Shown here: piece by piece, positions 56,771 to 64,000 of the stretch
Layout of the letters: each line of letters opens with the position of its first letter
How positions within the stretch are numbered: the stretch's first letter is position 1
Assembly (NCBI GenBank): GCA_933207985.1
Contig: OW240917.1
Location: 107,692,486-107,756,485 of the forward strand
DNA from: Pelobates cultripes
Taxonomy: Eukaryota > Chordata > Amphibia > Anura > Pelobatidae
Length of the DNA: 64,000 bases
Direction: 5' to 3'
Notes under the pieces: model-generated
Database searches by the model: none
Seen by the model: only the letters and a program-made list of their open reading frames with translations
What the model was told of the DNA's origin: nothing
Program-made: the position numbers and the translations under genes

Positions 56771-57648
56771 TGGCGTCCTAGTGCGAGGTAAAGCAGCTCA
56801 GAGACACAGTTCGTTTGGATTTACAAATTGAAGGCGACGCTAGTGTTTATACAGCGTCCCTGTCTACATAAAGATTTGGGAAAATGGGGTTCGTGGATCC
56901 TTGGGCAACACGCACACCTGAGGAAGAGAGTGAATTGGAATGGAGAGATATTGCCCGGCAAGAACTATGGTACGATGCCCTGGAGGAAGTCCAGTATCAA
57001 CGGCAGCAGCGCCTTCCTGGTGTCGCATACCGGTTGGAGGAACAAATGGCCTGGCGGATGCCGCTTCTGGGAGACCAACCCGGAGGGCAGCAGGTCAGAC
57101 AACTTGAGTACCTCGTGGAAAGGGAACTGAGCCTTGACGCCTCATACCGGGCACTGTGGTGGTGCACTGTCCAGCCAGAGACGTGGAGGGCAGAGGGCAT
57201 CCAGCCGGAGGGGGAGAACTACACTAGCCCTGGCCTGTTGTGGAAGGCCTTAGCAGAAGACGTCGACTTTGGCAGTCCAGCAGAGTCACGGTACTGGGCT
57301 ATCTTTTATTACCGGGTGAGATGGTACAGGGCCCGAGATCTATGGGACTGGGACAAGACCTCCACCGTTTGGCTGCCATGGAACGACAGCTAGAGATGGA
57401 CTATGTGGAACTTCTGAACTCATGTCAGCCGCAGAGCATAGACGCAGAACAGGAAAACTGGGTGGCGGACCCAGACCTGCCAACCTACAGCTGGGAAAAC
57501 GCAGCCGAGGTCCCCACTGCTTCACTACCAGTTGCAGAAGTAGGGGACCTCATAGACTGGTCCTGGGAAGACCCACCGATGGCAGGTAGAGATGGGACGG
57601 CTGTCTCTCTACCGGCCCTACAGGGATGCTGGGCAGTCGGCCCAGATC

Positions 57649-58800
57649 CCCAGCGGCAGTATGTATCCCAGGGAGCTGAAGGTGTCGTCCTTCCTCCCCA
57701 GCGGCAGTGTGTACCCCAGGGAGCTGAAGGTGCCGTCCTTCCTCCCCAGCGGCAGTGTGTACCCCAGGGAGCAGAAGGTGCCGTCCTTCCTCCACAGCAG
57801 CAGGACAATATATTGAAAGGGGAGACAGATGGTCCCCCTCTTCACCAGCAGACCAGTATGGAAGGGTCTGGAGATAATTGGCTGGCCGAAATAAGGCAGC
57901 GAGTGGCCCAGTATGGGGATGATGTACCCATGGAGACACGCCGGGTGATCTGGAACCAGGTCATGGCCGAGCGAAACACAAGGCTGGACCGAGAATTCCA
58001 GCGGACGAAAGAGAGAGAGCGTCAGGGAGAGGAGCTTGTTACCCCCTCTCCCCAGCGGCAGTCTATGGTTCAGGGAGAGGAGCTTGTTACCCCCTCTCCC
58101 CAGCAGAAGCATAGCCCACCAAGGGGAGACACTAAACCCCTCACCAGCGCAGATGGGACCGTGGTCTCTGAGCCCAAGCTACAGGGAGCACGGAGGATCA
58201 GTCCTGCTCCCCAGCGGCAGAATATTTTACCGGGAGGGGAGAGTGTCTTTCCCCCTCCCCAGCGGCAGCCTAGCCCACCAAGGGGAAACACTAAGCCCCT
58301 CACCAGCGCAGATGGGACCGTGGTCTCTGCGCCCAAGCTACAGGGAGTACGGAGGGTCAGCCCTGCTCCCCAGCGGCTGGAAGTGTGTAAGGGAGAGGAG
58401 TTTGTTACCTCCTCTCCCCAGCGGCAGCATAAACCACCAAGGGGAGACACTAAGCCCCTCACCAGCGCAGATGGGACCGTGGTCTCTGCACCCAATCAAC
58501 AGGGAGTACGGATGGTCAGTCCTGCTCCCCAGCGGCAGAATATTTTACCGGGTGGGGAGAGTCTCGTTTCCCCTCCCCAGCGGCAGCCTAGCCCACCAAG
58601 GGGAGACAGTAAGCCCCACAACAGTGCAGAAGGGACCGTAGTCTCTGCACCTGCACCACTGGAGATATGGACAGTCTGTCCTGGCCCCCAGCAACAGGAC
58701 AATGTATTGGAAGAGAAGGCAGTTTGTTTTCCCCTACTACAAGAGAGGTCGTCGCAGGGAGAGGAGCCTGTTACCCCTTCTCCCCAGCAACAGCTTTGTC
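57649..58800 (+). repeat. In-frame tandem repeats inside the gag-like gene
   Basis: Three 48-bp units (CCCCAGCGGCAGTGTGTACC...) occupy 57649-57792. From about 58040 larger units of roughly 90 to 190 bp repeat four or five times, each with CCCCAGCGGCAG, AGCCCACCAAGGGGAGACAC and CTCACCAGCGCAGATGGGAC. All periods are multiples of three, so the frame survives, and the other five frames are also largely open as a by-product. Confidence 0.9.
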
Positions 58801-58961
58801 CAACCAGGAGAGAGAGCACCCTGGTTACCTTTCCACCAGACTATGGATTTCCAACTGGACACATGTGGCAGGAGAACACCGGGACAGCTACACTGGGTGA
58901 GAAAGGCCGACCGACTATCAGAGCCCCAGACCGATTGAAGGTCTGGAGTCTGGATAGTCTC

Positions 58962-58979
58962 AATGGGAAAGGGGAGAAA
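58962..58979 (+). other. Polypurine tract
   Basis: AATGGGAAAGGGGAGAAA lies immediately before the TGTGG start of the 3' LTR, the expected primer site for plus-strand DNA synthesis. Confidence 0.85.
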
Positions 58980-59919
58980 TGTGGCGGAACCCGCCTCGCC
59001 ACCTGGCATTGGAGAGGCCTGGCTGCCCGCCTCCTTCCTGCTGACTATGGCCCCTGGTAAAGTTGTACTTTTGAATGCAATATTTGGGCATATTGTATTT
59101 TATTGTGCGGCTACTGGCTCTTTAAGCACAGTGAATGGACTTACTGAAACCTTTTGGACACTTCCTCTTCCCCTCCCCCGGATTCATTGTTCTCTAGCAG
59201 GGTGTTGTCCCAGGGACACTGCCAAACCAGTGGGAACTGGTTTGCCAGGAAAAATCATGCTTGCATATAAAAACAAAGGACTTCGACCTAACCGTTAAAC
59301 CCCTGAACCTATTCAAGTGAATTTTGGATATGTTTGTCCCCAAGTTATACTGGTTAAAATAATATAAGTTTTATGTATGTGCGATGTTAACTCACAAAGT
59401 TATAAAAATGTACAAAAAGTAACTTTTCAGCTTGGAGATAATTGAGTAGATACAGTAATTGACTCAATTATCTCCTAAGCAGAGGGGAGGAATATGCTGG
59501 GTGTGTTTCTATTTTCCCATTGTGTCTGATTGGCTGCTGTACTTGCATTGTATGTGTTGTAATGTGTTTATTGGTGGTTCTGCAAAACCCTGTGGGCAGT
59601 ACTATGTTTTGTGGATTGTAATAAAAACCAGGCTGGGTGTGCCAGCACTTCAGTTCCTGTTTTAACCCTCAAAGTGAAGTGTCGTCTCATTATTGGGGGA
59701 AGGATTTATTGTATGCTGTTCCAGTTTGACTGCTAGGAGAGTAAACCTATTCGTATGGTTCCTATTCAACTGTCTACAGCATTCTTATGCTTGAGAGAAG
59801 GTATACGCTTCTCTGGTTCGGTGATTGTGGTGTCTGCTGCAGTGCTTGGAGTCCTCAGGAAGCGCTAGGAGCATCTTTCAACGGAGGTACCCAGTCGGGG
59901 TGCCAGGCGATCTGTTACA
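58980..59919 (+). repeat. 3' LTR
   Basis: Same length as the 5' LTR. About half of the differences from it fall in a 45-base patch (59785-59830 against 56617-56662). Confidence 0.92.
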
Positions 59920-59924
59920 GGGTT

Positions 59925-60268
59925 CCATCCTCACAAAGCCAGTGGGCACAATCTGTTATCTTTTATGTTTTAAATAATCAATCTTGCATTGCGGAATTGA
60001 CGACAACATGTTTTTAAGTATATTGTTTCTTTCCCTCTTAACCGATTCTTGAATCTGAGATGCTGACCTACTCATACCTATATACAAAATGTGCAGTCGC
60101 AAACTCTTAAGCTTATTATATTGTCTGTGTTTGCTGGTGTGTAGAGGATACACTCTGTATTTCACTCATGCTGACCATTTATACCTCTGTGCAGGTTAAC
60201 CTCTGTTTTATTCATTATGTTGTGAGATCCCACTGCACGTCAAAACAAAGTATTAAAAAATAAATAAA
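59925..60268 (+). repeat. LINE-like fragment (right part) with A-rich tail
   Basis: Continues after the LTR target duplication and ends CAAAGTATTAAAAAATAAATAAAAG, resembling a retroposon tail. See the left part at 55081-55806. Confidence 0.35.
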
Positions 60269-62472
60269 AGATTACAGCAGTGCTTAAACGTCAGGAGCTG
60301 AAGAGGGCCTACCAGGTGAAAATGGTGTGGGACAGGTTCAGGTAAGTAAATCTCACCTTTGTCTGCCCCCTCAACCACTGAATCAGTGGCAATGTCACCA
60401 TCAGAGGTTGTTGCAAATTCTGCATAGTTCCAAGATAGTTTAACTATAAGATATAGACCAGACATTCAAGTTATTACAAAGAATTATGTGCAGCTGTGGG
60501 GTCTTGTAGCAGATATGTTTAATCCTTACACATTTATCAAACACTTGCTTCTGGAATGAAATAATAAATTTCTACTTTATACACTGCTATTCTATACACT
60601 CCTATTTTATACACGGTATTCTACATGCTATTCTATACACTGTATATAAAGTTCTGCTGAAATGACAGGTCAAGAGTGAAATGTAACCCAGCGACCAGAA
60701 AATATTAATTCAAATTTAAACAATGAAAGCTCTCACTGTTGAGTCTAAAAGGTATTTTCCAAAGCTAAAATGCCCTTAGAAACAGCGGTGTTCAGTGCTC
60801 AGTGAAATATCTTTTGCATATCAATGCCCAATTTGCAATCATTTTGAGCAGTTTTTTCGCTAATTAATTAACTGAAGATTGGATTTGCAAGCTTTATAAT
60901 TTATTTTTGAATTATAAAACATGGCTATTATGGCTTAAAGGAAAACTATTAAGTTCCACGTTCTCTACCTGAGCATTGCAATTTAACTGTCCCTCAGTCA
61001 GCAGCATATGCCTGACCGACTGAAAAATACTCTGCTTTGCTTGCCAGCACATTCACTGTACACTGACATCAGCCTTGGTCTCCAGGTGCGCATGCACCAT
61101 TTTCTCCTTAGAAAATGCTGAGAGATAAAGCAAAGTGGTGTTTACTCAGCCGCTCTTTCAAATGCAAAGTAGAAAGGCCGGTGCGGACACACAAGGGTAC
61201 ATCCACTGCAGATTTTATTGGTTGTAGCAGAGTATATAGAGTTTCTGAGTACGTAATATATTCTAGCCCCCAATGGTAAATATAAATGAAGGGGAAAATT
61301 ATTTCTGTGATATTGTGCATCAATTAAATGAAATGAGTTAAATTATTAACAACAGCCAAACACATTGCAAGAGCCATTATGCTCAGAATTTTTATTTATT
61401 TTTACTGAACAATAAAAATATTTGTACATAATAGAAGTTACTGTGGAGACTGTGGAGACTGATGATAGACATAAACAAATACATAGACTTAATTACATGA
61501 ACAGGTTAATGAAAATGATGTAAAAATAGTATGCCCTACGGAGTTCAGTAAGGAAGGATCCAATGTATTGGTAACAGAACAGCTCATGGGTGAAAAACAG
61601 GTTTAAAAGGAAATTAGGGTTTATACACATTGATATAATTTACCTAGAACGAGTCTTTTCCAACGGTTATATGCTAGTGCTTGGTAGGGTAACATGTGAG
61701 GTGAACATCTAATAGGTCAGTTCATTCTAGGCCCTACTAAAATCTTGGGGATTTACACTAGGTTTTCACACTCAAAGACAGCTTTGGACTTTAGTGATAA
61801 ACCCTGCATAAGACTATCAAAGATGTACAGTGAGCTCATATCCTTTAAGCACATTTTGTAAACTTTTCTCAAGAGAATGTTTGATGACTATATACTAAAA
61901 ATACAGTAAATACTATATATAGAATATATAGAGAAACTGAGAGAAAGGCACAGATACAGTAGATTCAAAGAGACAAGGAGACAGATGAATCCCCTCTGGC
62001 CTTTCTTTGGAATGTGCTAGTCATTTGCCCTGAGCAAGCAAATCATATTTGCTGTATAACAAGGCCTGATTTTTGTTGTTTTTTTTTAAACTATGCGTTA
62101 ATGTTAGCAACTTGTCTTCTATAAAAATTAATATGTATATAGATATCTATGAACAAAATTGTTTGTTAAATAAAAAAGCATTGCTCCACAAAAATTCTTC
62201 TTTAAACTGCTTGTAAAAGAAAGAGTAGTACTTCAGATTAGATCATGGGAATTGGCACTGGATAGTAATTTATACAAATTGGCTGGATTTTCTTTGAATG
62301 AAGCTTTTGGTTTAAGCTTACAGTCTTCAAAACACCATTGAGAAACATAAATAGAATTGGTATCAGAATGGAATGGGATTGGATTTGCTCTCACTTAACA
62401 ACTATAATGGATGCTTGCAAAACTGTTCCCTTTATGTATGTATATGACATTAAGAGACTTGTATTTCAAGAA
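60269..62472. other. AT-rich intronic sequence, no gene seen
   Basis: A possible T2-like fragment starts at about 60938 (TTAAAGGAAAACTATTAAG), without a matched right end. The rest shows no recognised signal. Frames at 60253-60465 and 61108-61323 (minus) are not protein-like. Confidence 0.4.
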
Positions 62473-62515
62473 ATATCTATCTATCTATCTATCTATCTGT
62501 CTATCCATCTATCTA
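62473..62515. repeat. (CTAT)n microsatellite
   Basis: About ten CTAT/CTGT/CCAT tetramers. Confidence 0.95.
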
Positions 62516-64000
62516 GTTTGTTTAAATTGATAGTTTATGTATAGTTTATAGTTTATCAATTGAACACTGAATAATTGCCAATTTAATCACCGACCTTTAA
62601 CAAGTTAAATTGCCAATTATAGATGCATTGAAAGATAGTTTTGCAGAATACAGGATCTGTTCCATTTGGTACTTACTCAATTAATAGGATCAAAAATAGA
62701 ATTAATAATGAGAACAAGTCATTATGTCATTAAAATGTAGAATACTGCATGTGAATCTAGACCTGGAATTCAGATCAGGGTTTTGACTAAATGCTGCCTA
62801 CCTGACAGTCCACCACTCGGGTTGAACATTGTCAATTATGACCCAAGTACCCACGCTAATAAAAAGATTAGTAACTAAATGTAAAGGACTGCTAATTATT
62901 TTATTATTCACTGGAAACTGACACAAAAAATAGTTCTCCTTAGTAACTACATTGATTAACCTAGTTTGTTATGTAATTTCTATCTGTGAAACAACTTTTA
63001 CCCTGTGGAAGGTCCTAAGTGTATAATTCTAGTTCATCCCTATACCTGAACATACAGAGAGTTATTCATTCCCGAGATAACTCTGTGCTTAGGTATGAAG
63101 CTGAGGGTAGTATCTCTCTAAGAATGTGCTCTGCACATAGCTCCTTACACTAGTGTATATATTCATAATAACGAATGCCATCTCCTATGATGTGATCAAT
63201 AAATCATCTTGTTCCATCTGAGCTTTGAGCATCCATGTTACTTCTACAATGCCACATTGTATTTAGACACAATGCAAACTCTCTTAGTTGTCAGACTAAT
63301 AATATATGGACGGCTAAAAACTAATATCGGGACAGAATTAAAATCTAGCAGTGTCATTGGTATATTTTCATGAAGAAACTGCTACCCAAGGAAAACACTG
63401 GGCAGAATTAAATCAGTTCTGTCAATCCTCCACCTCCAAAATGAGTACTTTATAAGGATAGACTGTTTATGAATTACTTACATTGACTATGTTGGAATTT
63501 CAGTGAGTAAAAATATATACTGAGACAAAGTAAGGATTACTTTAAAATTATATAATATATAAAAAAGAGTGAGACATCCCCAGTCTGGATTTTATCTTTA
63601 AGAAACTTAATGTAGCAACCCTTCACAAAATGGTTAAATTTGACATACACATGCACACATTCATACCTGTATAAATGTGCGGATGTGTGTTAGTACACCT
63701 CTTCTGTCCTTAGTATACCATTCTTTCTACTATAACTGTCCTTTTAGGTTACCCTTTTAGCCAGTAACAAATGGCAGACATCTGAAAAGTATAGCTGCCT
63801 GGTAAAATGATTGTTAACAAAAAGAGTGGTGAAAATTCAATCAAAGTGTCTGCCGAAGTTTAACAAGCAGCCGTTGATGTACTTTTTAACATTCTCCCAT
63901 TGTATTTATTGCATTTGGCTAGACATGGATCATAGCTGTAGGAAATCCTCCATACTTTAGCCGGAGCTGCAGGAAATATACTTTTAAGAGGGGAGAGATC
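62516..64000. other. AT-rich intronic sequence, no gene seen
   Basis: No repeat termini, exon or RNA gene recognised. A weak echo of the 2619-2801 repeat (TATAGCTGCCTGGTAAAATG) occurs near 63790. Confidence 0.4.

Larger units (their letters stand above)
56884..58979 (+). pseudogene. gag-like gene, one frameshift, proline/glutamine repeat domain
   Basis: An ATG at 56884 in good context (AAAATGG) opens a frame encoding an acidic, Trp-rich N-terminal part (ATRTPEEESELEWRDIARQE; YLVERELSLDASYRALWW) that stops at 57391. The next frame is already open from 57240 and carries on (RLAAMERQLEMDYVELLNSC) through the rest of the internal region into the 3' LTR, ending at 59060. The change of frame equals one lost base near 57360; no slippery heptamer was seen, so decay is likelier than programmed shifting. 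The second part holds about 15 PQRQ/PQQQ boxes. No CCHC zinc knuckle, protease or polymerase motif was found. Calling it gag rests on position and on being the only frame. Confidence 0.7.
55812..59919 (+). mobile_element. Complete LTR retrotransposon, gag-like only, 4.1 kb
   Basis: Two 940-bp LTRs (55812-56751 and 58980-59919) bracket a 2.2-kb internal region. GGGTT occurs on both outer sides (55807-55811 and 59920-59924), a perfect 5-bp target duplication. A primer site and polypurine tract are in the expected places. The LTRs differ at about 15 positions by eye. The internal region has one repeat-rich gag-like frame and no reverse transcriptase, protease or integrase, so the element is non-autonomous and must borrow enzymes from a partner. 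The family also occurs as a solo LTR at 41919-42911. Confidence 0.92.

Noticed and set aside
56884..57393. Programmed -1 frameshift between the two gag-like frames
   Set aside because: No X XXY YYZ slippery site in register was found in the overlap; a lost base explains the data more simply.
57485..58819. Long antisense frames opposite the gag-like gene
   Set aside because: Because all repeat periods are multiples of three, open frames appear in every register; they have no separate start context or recognisable domain.

Overview
The window reads as intronic DNA from a vertebrate, most likely a frog (anuran amphibian). It is AT-rich and densely packed with transposon remains: TTAA-flanked MITEs of the kind described as T2 in Xenopus, hAT-type MITEs, L1, CR1/L2-like and Penelope-like retroelements, Ty3/gypsy fragments and solo LTRs. 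No bacterial features are present. The species cannot be named from the sequence.

One host-gene piece is recognisable. Positions 23619-23814 on the minus strand are an exon with good splice sites whose reading frame matches the start of the CUB domain of platelet-derived growth factor C (PDGFC). Everything at higher coordinates is therefore probably intron 1 and everything at lower coordinates intron 2 of a PDGFC gene read leftwards. The other PDGFC exons were not found and probably lie outside the window.

Layout. 0-5 kb: small MITE, retroposed 3' end, GT-satellite repeat, and a decayed Penelope-like element between two 180-bp direct repeats. 6.8-11.3 kb: two hAT-like composites, one split by a T2 MITE. 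12.2-18 kb: a retroelement junkyard with an antisense L1 ORF2 remnant, a gypsy integrase/chromodomain tail with its 3' LTR, and a rearranged antisense gypsy element. 18.6-20.7 kb: hAT MITE, tRNA-like sequence, solo LTR. 22.7-24.6 kb: two T2-like MITEs bracketing the exon. 28.7-36.2 kb: two hAT MITEs with 8-bp target duplications and internal CA/GT satellites, plus more T2 MITEs. 39-43 kb: T2 MITEs, a LINE 3' end, a solo LTR. 43-54 kb: mostly plain AT-rich sequence with a Harbinger-type MITE, a hAT MITE carrying a 9-bp satellite, and duplicated segments. 55.8-59.9 kb: a complete LTR retrotransposon with 940-bp LTRs, 5-bp target duplication, tRNA-Leu-like primer site, polypurine tract and one repeat-rich gag-like reading frame but no pol. 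60-64 kb: plain AT-rich sequence.

The most noteworthy items are the PDGFC exon, the gag-only LTR element, and the recurring hAT-like architecture in which a GT/CA satellite sits just downstream of a conserved AAAGGTARG-like motif. All identities, boundaries and difference counts were judged by eye; no search or alignment was run.
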